A DNA stretch of 39,060 bases, taken from Acanthamoeba sp. SK_2022b (lineage: Eukaryota; Discosea; Longamoebia; Acanthamoebidae). Made by a program: the position numbers and the translations under genes. The notes beneath the pieces were generated by a model. The model did no database searches. It was not told where the DNA came from and saw only the letters and a program-made list of their open reading frames with translations. The stretch spans positions 1-39,060 of the forward strand of contig JANDJZ010000546.1 in assembly GCA_027943245.1 (NCBI GenBank), given 5' to 3'. This document shows, one piece after another, positions 11,550 through 21,719 of this stretch; position 1 is the first letter of the stretch, and each line of letters begins with the position of its first letter.

Positions 11550-11935
11550 GGGTCCGCCACACAACAGATACTTCTTTTGTTGCGGGTGCGGGTAGAGTCG
11601 GGAGGGGGCGACCGTTAGGACGATATCGAAATCTTTCCGCCTCCGGAGGGGGGGGGTTGCTTCAAATACCGCGAAGCTGCCGCGATCGCGGGAGCAGGAA
11701 AAACAAGGAAAACCAAAAAAAGGGCCAACAGCGTTGCAGCAGTTGATCGGGACCACACAATCAGAACGGTCCGGACACGCGACACACAAAGAGCTGCTTC
11801 CATCTCCAAGTACTTTTCAATTTTCCAGCCTCAGTGTTCCAATATCCTCGCCCCATTGACCTCCAGAATAATTATTAATTGACCTGCCATTCATAATTGT
11901 GGGCACCCCACAAATTTTCCCCCCTGCAGCGAGCC
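11550..11935. promoter_or_regulatory. Divergent intergenic region between SRRM1 and OGDH
   Basis: The 386 bp between the two divergent start codons should carry both promoters. It has a G/C-rich half near SRRM1 and an A/T-rich half near OGDH (for example AATAATTATTAATT at 11867-11880). No TATA box or known factor site stands out. Confidence 0.5.
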
Positions 11936-12907
11936 ATGCTATCATCTAGAGCGCGTGCCGGTCTACTGAGCCGTGGCGTGACGTTCACGGGAATGGGTCG
12001 GGGATTCGGGGTGGCTGGATCGCGCGTCACCTCTTCGCTCGCGGGGTCTTCGCGTTGGTATTCTCTTACCACGGCTTCGCGCCAGGCTACGCCCTCCTCG
12101 TCGTCCGTGCCTCTGTCGCGCCTTTCAGAGACGTTCGCAGATGGAACGTCGGGGGTGTACGTGGAAGACATGTACAACGCCTGGAAGCGCGACCCCAATA
12201 GCGTGCACGCCTCGTGGGCCTCCTATTTCCGTTCCGTCGACGCTGGTCGCGCTCCTGGCGAGGCCTTCACGGCACCGCCCACTCTCCGCGGCCCCACCGC
12301 CGCCGCCGCCCCCGCTGGTTCGCCTCCGCCCCCGCCCCCCGCCCCGCTGGTCGGCCATTTTTCTTTAGCCCCCCCCGCAATAATCTTGTTTGTTTTTTGT
12401 TTTATTTTTGTTTTATTTTGGTCCGATATATATCGGGAAAGCTCTCTCTCCTCTTTTTAATACGTGTTTATATACATTGCAACCCCCCAATTATCCCATA
12501 TCCCGGTTTGTTGCAGCTCCCCCACCGGTCCTAATTGCCCCCACAAATTAACACCCACCGGGGACTCCCGACGAGGCTCGTGGTGTGCGCTTGTGGGAGT
12601 TGACGCGTTCGTGTGTGCGTGGGTATATGTGTGTGGTGTCGCGTGCGCTGGCTCAGGCGGGGTATCGGAGGACGAGCTCTCGCGCCGTGTCAGCGACTCA
12701 ATGCGTCTGCTACCAGGTGCGAGGCCACACGCTGGCCAAGCTGGACCCGCTCACCGGCGGCCCGCTCTCCTCGTTCGTGCCCCCGGAGCTGCTTCCCTCG
12801 ACCTACGGCTTCACCGAGGCCGACATGGACCGCCCATTTCCCTCGGCGGCGAGTCGGTCATCTCGGGCTTCCTCTCGCACGGCAGGTGCTCTTCCCACCT
12901 CCGTGTG

Positions 12908-12953
<46 letters not shown>

Positions 12954-15738
12954 GCGTGTGAACATGCTCATCCCTCCTCCTCCTCCTCCTCTGGTGCAGC
13001 CCGACCGTGACGCTGAGGGAGATCCTGGTGCGCCTGAAGCAGACCTACTGCAGCACCATCGGCGTGGAGTACATGCACATTCCCGACCGCCACGAGTGCA
13101 ATTGGATCCGGTACGCGCGGGAGCTCCTCCCCTCCGGGGCATTGGCGCGCGCGCGGGGGGGGTAGCACGCGGGAGGAGGCGTGCGCGTGTCTGACCAGGG
13201 CGCGCGCGCGCGGATACAGGGAGCGCGTGGAGACCCCCGAGCCGTACTCGTTCTCGGCGGAGCAGAAGTTCCACCTTCTCGACCGCCTCACGTGGGCCAC
13301 CCTCTTTGAGCGCTTCCTGGCCATGAAGTACCAGAACACCAAGCGCTTTGGCCTTGACGGGTGCTCTCCTCACCCCCACCCCAACCCCCCCCCCTCCCTA
13401 TGCCTTTACCCGTTGTCTTCGGTGTTGCTGTGGTGGGTGGGTGGGTGGGTGGGATGCTGATGGAGGCCCGGTGTGACACAGGTGCGAGTCTCTGATCCCC
13501 GGCATGAAGACCATGATCGATACCGCGGCGGACCTCGGCGTGGAGTCGGTGGTGATCGGCATGCCCCATCGGTGCGCCCTTCTGCCCCCCCCCCCACCCA
13601 CCCACCCAGGGGGAAATGTCGCTTCTTGCCGTCGCGTTCGTAGCCACCGGCCTGCGCTGATCTTTTTGCGTGGGGGCGCGCGCGCACGCCGAGAGCAGAG
13701 GGCGCCTGAACGTTCTCGCCAACGTGGTGCGCAAGCCGCTGGACGCTCTGCTGCACGAGTTCGACATCGAGGGCAAGAAGGACCACTCGGACGACCTGGG
13801 CCTCGGCACGGGCGACGTCAAATACCACCTGGGCACCTCCTACGACCGCCCCACCGCCTCGGGCAAGAAGGTCCACCTGTCCCTCGTGGCCAACCCGTCC
13901 CACCTCGAAGCCGTCAACCCCGTCGTCGAGGGAAAGGCGAGGGCCAAGCAGCAGTACATGGACGACACCGAGCGCACCAAGGTGATGCCCGTTCTTCTGC
14001 ACGGCGACGCGGCCTTTGCCTCGCAGGGCGTCGTCTACGAGACGCTCGACCTCGGCATCTGGAAGAACTTCACCACGGGCGGCACGATCCACATCGTCGT
14101 CAACAACCAGGTCCGTGTCGTGCTGCCCCCCCTCCCCCCGCGGTGAGACATCGTGGCGTTGGGGGGGGGAGTGAGTGAACCACAGCGCGCGCGCCTAAAC
14201 TCCCCCGTGTCTCTCCCTCTCTCCTCCTCCTCCTCCTCCTCCTCCTCTCTCTCTCTCTCTCTTTCGCGCAGGTGGGCTTCACCACCGCGCTGCGGGGCTC
14301 GCGCACCAACACGGCCTCGTCGTACCCCACGGACGTGGCCAAGACCGTGAACGCGCCCATCTTCCACGTCAACGGCGACGACCCCGAGGCCGTCGTGCAC
14401 ACGCTCAAGCTCGCCGCCGAGTACAGGCAGGCCTTCAAGAAGGACGTCGTCGTCGACATCATCTGCTACCGCCGCGCCGGGCACAACGAGGGCGACGAGC
14501 CGCGCTACACCCAGCCGCAGATGTACCGCATGATCGAGAAGCACCCCTCGACCCTCGAGCTCTACCGGGCCAAGCTCACGGCCGAGGGCGTCGTCGACGA
14601 CGCGCGCATCAAGCAGATGGAGGAGTTTGTGTCCGAGGAGTACAACAAGGCCTTCCAGGCCTCCTCCACCCACGTCCCCAACAAGGCCGACTGGTTCTCC
14701 TCCTACTGGCGGGGCTTCAAGTCGGCCCACCAGTACTCCTCCATCCGGCCCACCGCCATCCCCGACTCGGTCATCTCCAAGGCACGTGCCACGCTCCCTG
14801 CTCCTCCCACCCCCCCCCTCCCCCTCCCCCCTCCATGCCTGCGCCGCAGCCATCCAAAACCAGCCAACCATTCCCCGACTCATGGCGTGGTGGTGGTGGT
14901 GGTGGTGGTGGGGGGCTGCTCGTGACCGCATCAGATCGGTTCCACGCTGACCACGCTGCCGGCGGGGATGAAGCTCCACCCCAACCTGGAGAAGCTCATC
15001 AAGCGCAAGCAGCTCATGTTCGAGACCGGCAAGCACATCGACTGGGCCACTGCCGAGCAGCTCGCCCTGGGTTCGCTCGCCCTCGAGGGCAACCTGGTTC
15101 GCCTCACCGGCCAGGACGTCGAGCGCGGCACCTTCTCTCACAGGTTCGGGCCGCTCCTCCCTCCCCCCTCCCTCCTCCCTCCCCATTTCTCTCACCGCCC
15201 ATTGAACCCGCAGGCATGCTGTCCTGCACGACCGCGAGACCGGCGAGACCTATCAGCCTCTGCGGCACATCGACCCGGCGCAGGCGCCCGTATTTGTGCA
15301 CAACTCGTCTCTTTCCGAATATGCCGTCCTCGGCTACGAGCTCGGCTTCTCCCTGGTGAGATTGCCCCCCCCCCAACTCTCCCCCCCAAAAGCAGATAGA
15401 GCGCGCCCCTTTCCTCTCTCTCTCTCTCTCTCTCCCCCTCCCCCCAACTACCTGGGCGGCCCATTCTCCTCCTCCTCCTCAAGCCACCAGCCAGTCCAGA
15501 GACTCGCGTGCCGTGGCTGACACCGACGACGCGTGTGTCCTTGTAGGAAAACCCCAACTCGCTGGTGCTCTGGGAGGCCCAGTTCGGCGATTTTGCCAAC
15601 GGTGCACAGGTGATTGTGGACCAGTTCATCTCGTCCGGCGAGCAGAAGTGGCAGCGCCAATCGGGCCTGGTGATGCTGCTTCCCCACGGCTACGATGGCC
15701 AAGGGCCAGAGCACAGCTCAGCCAGGTAGGCTATCGTG

Positions 15739-15826
<88 letters not shown>

Positions 15827-16576
15827 GGTGAGGGAGAGGGGCGCGTGTGCTGAGCGGCTGGCTGGGTGGCTGGCTGGCGATCGGTGGGCGCACACAGGCT
15901 GGAGCGGTTCCTGCAGCTGTCGGATTCGGACCCGTTCGTCATCCCGGAGATGGACCCGACCGAGCGGCGCCAAATCCAGCAGGCCAACATCCAGGTGGTG
16001 AACGTGACCACGCCGGCCAACTACTTCCACGTCCTCCGTCGCCAGGTCCACCGCGACTTCCGCAAACCGCTGATCGTGATGTCCCCCAAGAGGCTGCTGC
16101 GCCATCCGCGTTGCGTGTCCGGCCTCGAGGAGTTCTCGGACAAGGGATCGCAGCCCCGCTTCCGCCGTGTGATCAACGACACGGCCGAGAACCTGGTAAG
16201 CGACGACCGCGTTCGAAAGGTGCTGTTCTGCAGCGGCAACGTCTACTATGACCTCGTGGAACATCGCGAGAAGGCCGCCATCAACGATGTAGCCATCGTC
16301 CGTGTCGAACAGCTCGCGCCTTTCCCCTTCGACCGCGTTGCCGAGCAGGGCCAGCGCTACCCTAACGCCGTGACCGGCTGGGTCCAGGAGGAGCCCATGA
16401 ACATGGGCGCCTGGACATTCGTCAGTCCCCACATGCGCACTGCTCTCAGCAAGGCCGGCCACGCCCACCCCGAACCTGCCTACATTGGACGCGCTGTTTC
16501 GGCCTCCACCGCGACAGGTTCTGCCAAGGCACACAAACGCCAGCTCTCTCAGCTCCTCGACGCCGCCTTCTCATGA
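11936..16576 (+). CDS. OGDH: 2-oxoglutarate dehydrogenase E1, mitochondrial
   Basis: Thiamine-diphosphate-dependent decarboxylase of the TCA-cycle 2-oxoglutarate dehydrogenase complex. Exons: 11936-12317, 12657-12885, 13000-13110, 13220-13360, 13482-13571, 13699-14110, 14272-14781, 14935-15143, 15214-15355, 15547-15725, 15898-16576; 1,027 residues nominally, close to the ~1,020 of animal OGDH. The N-terminus is Arg/Ser-rich, with SSRWYS resembling a processing-peptidase site. Motifs: [44 protein letters not shown], the ThDP signature GDAAFASQG...[51 protein letters not shown]. Intron 14782-14934 starts with GC. Exon 12657-12885 shows an out-of-frame island (about 12,708-12,839) lacking the family's LIRA residues. 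The exon 1 to 2 junction is inferred from phase. Confidence 0.95.
12909..12948. repeat. (TG)n microsatellite in OGDH intron
   Basis: About 20 TG units lie in the 114-bp intron 12886-12999, which also has a CCT run before the acceptor. The repeat makes up over a third of the intron. Confidence 0.95.
15737..15828. repeat. Compound (TG)n/(AG)n microsatellite in OGDH intron
   Basis: About 33 TG units continue into about 11 AG units within intron 15726-15897. It is the longest dinucleotide run in the window and begins about a dozen bases after the donor. Confidence 0.95.
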
Positions 16577-16599
16577 TCGCCCCGCGTGATAACTTGGCC

Positions 16600-17370
16600 C
16601 CGAAGCTTAGCAGCGTTGCCTTGTCCTCCCCCCTGGCTTGGATGAAAACTTTATTGTGGGTGTATGTCCATTCTGGTCCTGGGAAGAGGGCAGACCACCT
16701 GGCAGCAAATCCCAAGGACAGGAACAAAAGCCCAGTTCTGCATCAACGCCACCTTGGGCGAGATCTCTATCTTTGTAATGAGGGGTGCTCATGCAGATGA
16801 TGTGACCTACTGCACCTGTTATTTCAACATGTAATGCTTCTACAGGAGTAAAGCAATAAATGAAGCACTCAATGGTAATGCCAGTGGAAGGGGGGGGGAT
16901 TTGAAATGTACCACATGGGGAAGGCACATCTCCTGGAACCTCCTCTACCACCAAATGGACTGAGTGTTCAGGAAAAATGAGACAGGGACTCTTTTTCTGC
17001 AGACAGCATCTGTCTGGGAAGGTGTCCTGAATGTCTACAGCTGCCTGACTGCTGATTTGACTGTTGAAAACTGTAGACATTGAACACTCAGTTCTCAGGT
17101 GTGACAACACTGTCTGACAGAACAGCATTGCCAAGACCTGGAGGCAAGCACATATCACCTTGAGCTCCTGCCACTCACTGGAAGACAGCTGAAGCCTTGG
17201 TGCTTGGGGAACTGTCGTGGGAGATGGGTGGATGGATCCACCACTCTCTGGGCCATGTTGAATGAGGCATTCCACCTGGTGGGGCAGTCTGCAATCACCT
17301 TGAGGTCCTTGAAAGTCTGACTCCATTGAATGGGAGAAGCCAAACATAAAGCATCTCCATAATGAACCAC
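16600..17370 (-). pseudogene. hAT-family transposase relic
   Basis: Cut-and-paste transposase remnant downstream of OGDH. Two minus-strand frames together carry hAT features: DCPTRWNASFNMAQRVVD (17,250-17,305) in one frame, then SSSEWQELKVICACLQVL (around 17,140-17,195) in another, matching the usual hAT order CPTRWNS...SSSEW..L..L...L. A frameshift lies between them, near 17,210-17,225. The frame stays open to about 16,607, but its last ~150 codons (through CFIYCFTP and HYKDRDLA) are not clearly recognisable. No RNase-H catalytic set, complete C-terminal dimerisation region, terminal repeats or target duplication can be seen, so this is an internal fragment. AATAAA near 16,854 is on plus and could serve the OGDH transcript. 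Confidence 0.65.
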
Positions 17371-17760
17371 CTCAATTAAAATTGATTTTGAATTTTGGAT
17401 AGATAAAATTGAGTTTAGGTCATCATATGCAAATTTGAGATAGCATTAAGCTTTAATGAAAATACATTTTTAAAATTTTACCAGAAGTGAATTCCTGATA
17501 TGACGCTAAAATTGTTGATGTGCTTGCAGCACAGGGGATCAACTTGAACGTTGTGAAAGGAGTCCTCTCCCTCTTCTTGTCTCCCAAAAGTCATCATTGT
17601 GGGTGCTCTGGCAGTGCTTCTTGTGCTTCTTGGGTGAATGATTGGAGCTTGCATGGGAAAGCTTGTGTGTAGGTTTTAAATAAGGAGGGTGCAAAGAGCG
17701 TTACTGGCATTGCAAATGGCTGCCCCAACAGCTTGTCCATGGTTAGAACGCCCATTTCCT
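17371..17760. other. AT-rich spacer between the transposase relic and the satellite
   Basis: About 390 bp, clearly more AT-rich than the gene block. I see no gene, tRNA or repeat in it. It marks the composition change between gene-dense DNA and the satellite. Confidence 0.5.
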
Positions 17761-17899
17761 TGTGGTGATGGTGTTGTTGTGATGGTGTTGTGGTGGAGAT
17801 TTGGTGCTGGTGTATAATTTTGTGGTGGTGTTGTGGTTCTGTTATGGTGATGGTGGCGTAGTGGTGGTGTAGTGGTGGTGTTGTGGTGATGTTGTGATA

Positions 17900-18262
17900 T
17901 TGACAAATCTATTCTCCCCTGTGACATAAAAAGGTAAATGAGGGTGCGCAGAAGAAAGCAATGGAGATCACTGAGGCAGCACTCACCAAGGGAAGTGGAA
18001 CAGCACATCCCTGCAGGCATCAGAGACATCATCCAGTTCATCAAGCGTTAGCCAGCACTCTGGGGGCAGAAGTGTGGGTGCAGGTTTTTGTGTTGGTGGG
18101 TGCTGCTTGCCCTGTACAAGGACACCACTACACCATCAGCTATGATCTCCTGTTAAACATGGTCAAGGCAGGCACAAAGGGGGCAACCATACCCTTACAA
18201 CCCCCATATCCTTCATCATCACCACAAGGCATGGGGGAAATCAACCACACAACTCTGTACCC
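17900..18262. other. Unique-sequence island inside the satellite
   Basis: About 360 bp of mixed-composition DNA. It has an open plus frame from an ATG at 17,961 for 102 codons, but the product resembles nothing I know and the frame runs into satellite. More likely a transposon or host fragment than a gene. Confidence 0.4.
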
Positions 18263-18463
18263 ATGGTAATGTTGTGGTGGTGTGGTTGTGGTGTTGTGGG
18301 TGATGTTGTTGTAGTGTTGTTGCTGTGGTGTGGTGGTGCTGTGGGTGCTGTTGTGGTGGTGTGGTGATGTTGTGGTGTGGTGATGTTGTGGTGGTGATGG
18401 TGTGGTGGTGTTTTGATGTTGTGCTGTTGCGGTCGTGTGGTGTGATGTTGACATTGTAGTGAT

Positions 18464-18541
18464 GTATTGCCAGCTCTTGCGTGCCATGCAAGTACCTAAA
18501 TGTTTCACCATGGCCCAGTGTTCCCCCCCATAGGCGTTCAG
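18464..18541 (-). mobile_element. copia reverse transcriptase/RNase H fragment
   Basis: About 78 bp closely match 22,225-22,310 of the full copia element, including CCAGCTCTTGC and CCCCATAGGCGTTCAG, with a few substitutions and a small deletion. The coding sense is minus. It is flanked on both sides by G/T satellite. Confidence 0.85.
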
Positions 18542-18803
18542 TGGCTGTGGTGCTGTGGTAATGTTGTGGTGGTCAGGTGGTGGTGGTGGTGGTCAGGTGG
18601 TGGTGGTGGTGGTGGTGGCTGTTATGATGATGGTGTGGTGTTGTGATGTTGTGGTTATTTTGTGGTGTGTATCTGGTGATGGTATGGTGGTGAAGTTGTG
18701 ATGTTGTGATGTTGTGTTGATATTATGGTGGTGGTGTTGTGGTGTAGTGTTGTGGTGGTGTTGTGGTGATGCGGTGGTGCTGTGGTGCAGTGGTCATAGT
18801 AAT

Positions 18804-18833
18804 GTGGCGATGTGGTGATCACCACATCACCAC
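18804..18833. repeat. Short palindrome at a local polarity flip
   Basis: A perfect 20-nt palindrome (18,809-18,828) centred on TGATCA is extended by GTGG/CCAC arms after one mismatch. For about 25 nt the plus strand switches from G/T to A/C and then back. Confidence 0.85.
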
Positions 18834-20004
18834 CACAACATCTATATTTGTGGTGCTGCTGCTGTTGTGGTGTTGTGGTGTTGTGGTGAGATGCTTTGGT
18901 GGTGTTTTTGTGGTGGTGTTGTGGTGGTGTGGTTGCATTGTGGCTATGTGGTGGTGTTGTCTTGTGGTGGTGTTGTGATGTGGTCATGTTGGTGTGGTGA
19001 TGGCTTTGTGGTATGCTGTGGTGGTTGTGTTGTGGTGTTGTGGTGTGGTGATGTTGTGGTGTGGTGATGTTGTGGTGGTGGTGTGATGGTGGTGTGGTGG
19101 TGGTGGTGTGATGTGGTGTGGTGTGTTGTGGTGATGTGGTACTGACAATGTTGGGGTGTTGTGGTGATGTTGTGATGGTGTGTTATGGTGTTGTGGTGTT
19201 GTGCTGGTGATGTTATGATGGTGTTGTGGTGTTAAGGTGTTGTTGTGTTGTGGTGTTAAGGTGTTGTTGTGTTGTGGTGTGGTGATGGTGTGGTGTTGTG
19301 GTGTGGTGGTGATGTTGTGGTGGTGACGTTGTGGTGTGGTGTTGGGGTGGTGATGGTGTGGTGATGGTGTGGTGTTGGTGTGGTGATGGTGTGGTGATGT
19401 TGTGGTGATGGTGTTGTGATGGTGTTGTGATGATGTGGTGATGGTGTGGTGATGGTGTGGTGATGATGTTGTGATGATGTTGTGATGATGTTGTGATGAT
19501 GTTGTGATGGTGTTGTGGTGGTGTGGTGATGGTTATGTTGTGGTGATGTTGTGGTTATGTTGTGGTGATGTTTTGGTGGTGTTGTGGTGGTGATGGTGAT
19601 GGTGATGGTGATGGTGATGGTGATGATGGTGATGGTGATGGTGATGATGGTGATGATGGTGATGGTGATGGTGATGGTGATGTGATGGTGGTGATGGTGA
19701 TGGTGATGGTGATGTGATGGTGGTGATGGTGTTGTGATGGTGTGGTGATGGTGTTATGATGGTGTGGTGATGTTGTGGGGTTGTTGTGGTGGTGTTGTGG
19801 TTGTGTTGTGGTGATGTGATGTGTGATGGAGTTGTTGTGGTGGTGTGGTGGTGTGGTGATGGTTATGTTGTGGTGATGTTGTGGTGCTGTTGTGGTTATG
19901 TTATGGTGATGGTTATGTTGTGGTGATGGTGTTGTGGTGGTGATGGTGGTGGTGGTCTGGCGGTCAGGTTTCTGAAAGACGGTACACTTGACAACCAACC
20001 GTTT

Positions 20005-20350
20005 ACCTCCACCTGACCACCACCACCTGACCACCACCTGACCACCACCTGACCACCTGACCACCACCTGACCACCTGACCACCACCTGACCACCTGACC
20101 ACCACCACCACCACCACCTGACCACCAGACCACCACCATCACCATCACCACCACATCACCACCACAACACAAAACCACAACTTCACTACAACACCACCAC
20201 AACGCCCACATCACCACAACCTCACCATCACCACCACCATCATCACAACACCACCACACCATCACCACACCACAACACCATCACAACACCACCACACCAC
20301 CACAACACCATCACAACACCATCACCACCATACCATCACCATTACCACCA
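20005..20350. repeat. A/C-polarity satellite, starting with CCACCTGACCA units
   Basis: From about 20,005 to 20,125 the unit is CCACCTGACCA, the reverse complement of the GGTGGTCAGGTGG words at about 18,570-18,605. It then passes into ACCACAACACC-type repeats. The plus strand is A/C-rich, opposite to the preceding 2 kb. Confidence 0.9.
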
Positions 20351-20359
20351 CAGCATATT

Positions 20360-20528
20360 CAACCACAAGAGTCGAAAGGTACTTCAGGCAATGCTACATG
20401 GAGGTATGCTAGAATGCTCTCTGTGTGCAAGGTGTGCACTCAAGCAAAAGCAACACAACCATACATCCACAATGGACTGGCCCAAGAGTGACCAGACCAT
20501 TCAAGCAGGTCCACACAGATGTATGCAG
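20360..20528 (+). mobile_element. copia pre-integrase/integrase N-terminal fragment
   Basis: The plus strand encodes KVLQAMLHGGML, homologous to KVLQATLQGGML of the main element (minus, about 23,755-23,790). It then has a Cys-x2-Cys region (CSLCARC) and, in another frame, VTRPFKQVHTDVC, the typical entry to a copia integrase core. The integrase part is missing from the main element, so this comes from a different copy. It is broken by a frameshift and ends abruptly. Confidence 0.7.
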
Positions 20529-20637
20529 AGCAAGATGAACTCAAGCTCCTTGTGCCAGCTGCTGTACTTGGTGACTGATTGGAGTACATATCTCTTGGTG
20601 ACTTCATAGTTACTCATTGTGAGCGTGGGCCCAAACA
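20529..20637 (-). mobile_element. copia gag 5' fragment with primer-binding region
   Basis: Minus-strand sequence starting MSNYEVTKRYVLQSVTKYS, nearly identical to the gag start of the main element at 24,954, plus part of the primer-binding region (GTGGGCCCA on plus). It is joined head-on to the oppositely oriented integrase fragment, so an inversion or two-copy rearrangement is needed. Confidence 0.85.
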
Positions 20638-21478
20638 CCACCACAACACCACCACCACACATCACCACAACAACACCATCACCACCACCATCACAACACC
20701 ACCACATCATCGCCACACCACAACACCATCACAACACCACCACACCACCATCACAATACCATCACACCACCACTACACCATCACAACACCATCCACCACA
20801 ACACTATCACCACACCACCACAACACCATCACAACACCACCATACCATCACCATTACCACCACAACATCACCACAACAACACCAAAACAACTGCCCAATA
20901 TCACAACATTACCACAACACCACCACAACACCACCATCACAGCACCAGGTAACCACCACAACACCACAACTACAACAGCACCACAACCTCACCACACCAA
21001 ATTATCAGCACAACCATAACATCACCACAACACCACAGCATCACAACATCACCACAACACCACAACATTACCACCACATCACAAGGACACCACCACACCA
21101 CCACCACAACACCACTACACCACAACAACACCACCAAAACACATCACCACAACACCACTATGCATCACCACACCATCACCACACCAACACCACCACAATA
21201 TCTAAACACAACAACATCACCATGACAACGCCACAACACCACTACAGCACCACTCCACATAACCACAACATCACCACACTACCACACCTCTGCTACATCG
21301 TTACAACATCACCACCACAACATCACCATAACATCACCACAACATCACAACACCACCACAACATAACACCACCACAACATCACCACACCACCACAACATA
21401 ACACCACCACAACATCACAACACCACAACAACACCACCACCATCACCACACCACCACTCCACCACATCACCACACCAT
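20638..21478. repeat. A/C-polarity satellite hosting the copia insertion
   Basis: ACCACAACACCATCACC-type repeat with the plus strand A/C-rich. It runs directly into the left LTR; the same repeat resumes at 25,202, so the element was inserted into pre-existing satellite. Confidence 0.92.
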
Positions 21479-21704
21479 TGTTGTGATGCACGCTGTGTGG
21501 TGAAGAGTAAAGTGTGAAGTGAGAGAGAACAGGGGTTCTCTCTGGTTTTATTACTGTTGAATATATTGTTGTAGACAGTTGTACTACAACATAACTCCTA
21601 AACATAAGGCATGCCTTAATGTGTTATGAGCTCATTAAGTCCTACCTCATTTGGTGTTCCAGAGTGACTGTTGATCAGAGTACCTTATTAGGTAACTCAC
21701 AACA
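21479..21704 (-). repeat. copia 3' LTR
   Basis: 226 bp, the downstream LTR in element orientation. It differs from the other LTR only near 21,489-21,491. Read in element sense it contains AATAAA, a likely polyadenylation signal, and an AATATATTC stretch that could act as a TATA-like box. Confidence 0.97.
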
Positions 21705-21716
21705 CGCCCCTTAACA
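21705..21716 (-). promoter_or_regulatory. Probable polypurine tract of the copia element
   Basis: On the minus strand AAGGGGCG directly abuts the 3' LTR. Position and purine content suit the plus-strand DNA primer site. Confidence 0.6.
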
Positions 21717-21719
21717 GTA

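Larger units (their letters stand above)
17761..19965. repeat. Degenerate G/T-polarity satellite (plus strand G/T-rich)
   Basis: The plus strand is almost devoid of C and built from short words (GTTGTGGTG, GTGATGGTG, GTGGTGGTG) without one fixed period. Segments such as 19,590-19,730 are near-perfect GTGATG hexamers. It is interrupted by a unique island (17,900-18,262) and a copia fragment (18,464-18,541). The run ends at a non-repetitive bridge around 19,966-20,010. Confidence 0.9.

Noticed and set aside
13670..14146. Separate gene starting at about 13,670 inside OGDH
   Set aside because: It is simply the OGDH exon 13,699-14,110 read with part of the preceding intron.
16577..17760. tRNA or other structured RNA gene downstream of OGDH
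   Set aside because: I found no cloverleaf-compatible segment with A and B boxes by eye on either strand.
17961..18269. Small plus-strand gene in the unique island
   Set aside because: The product has no recognisable domain, its end lies in satellite, and no splice or neighbour context supports it.
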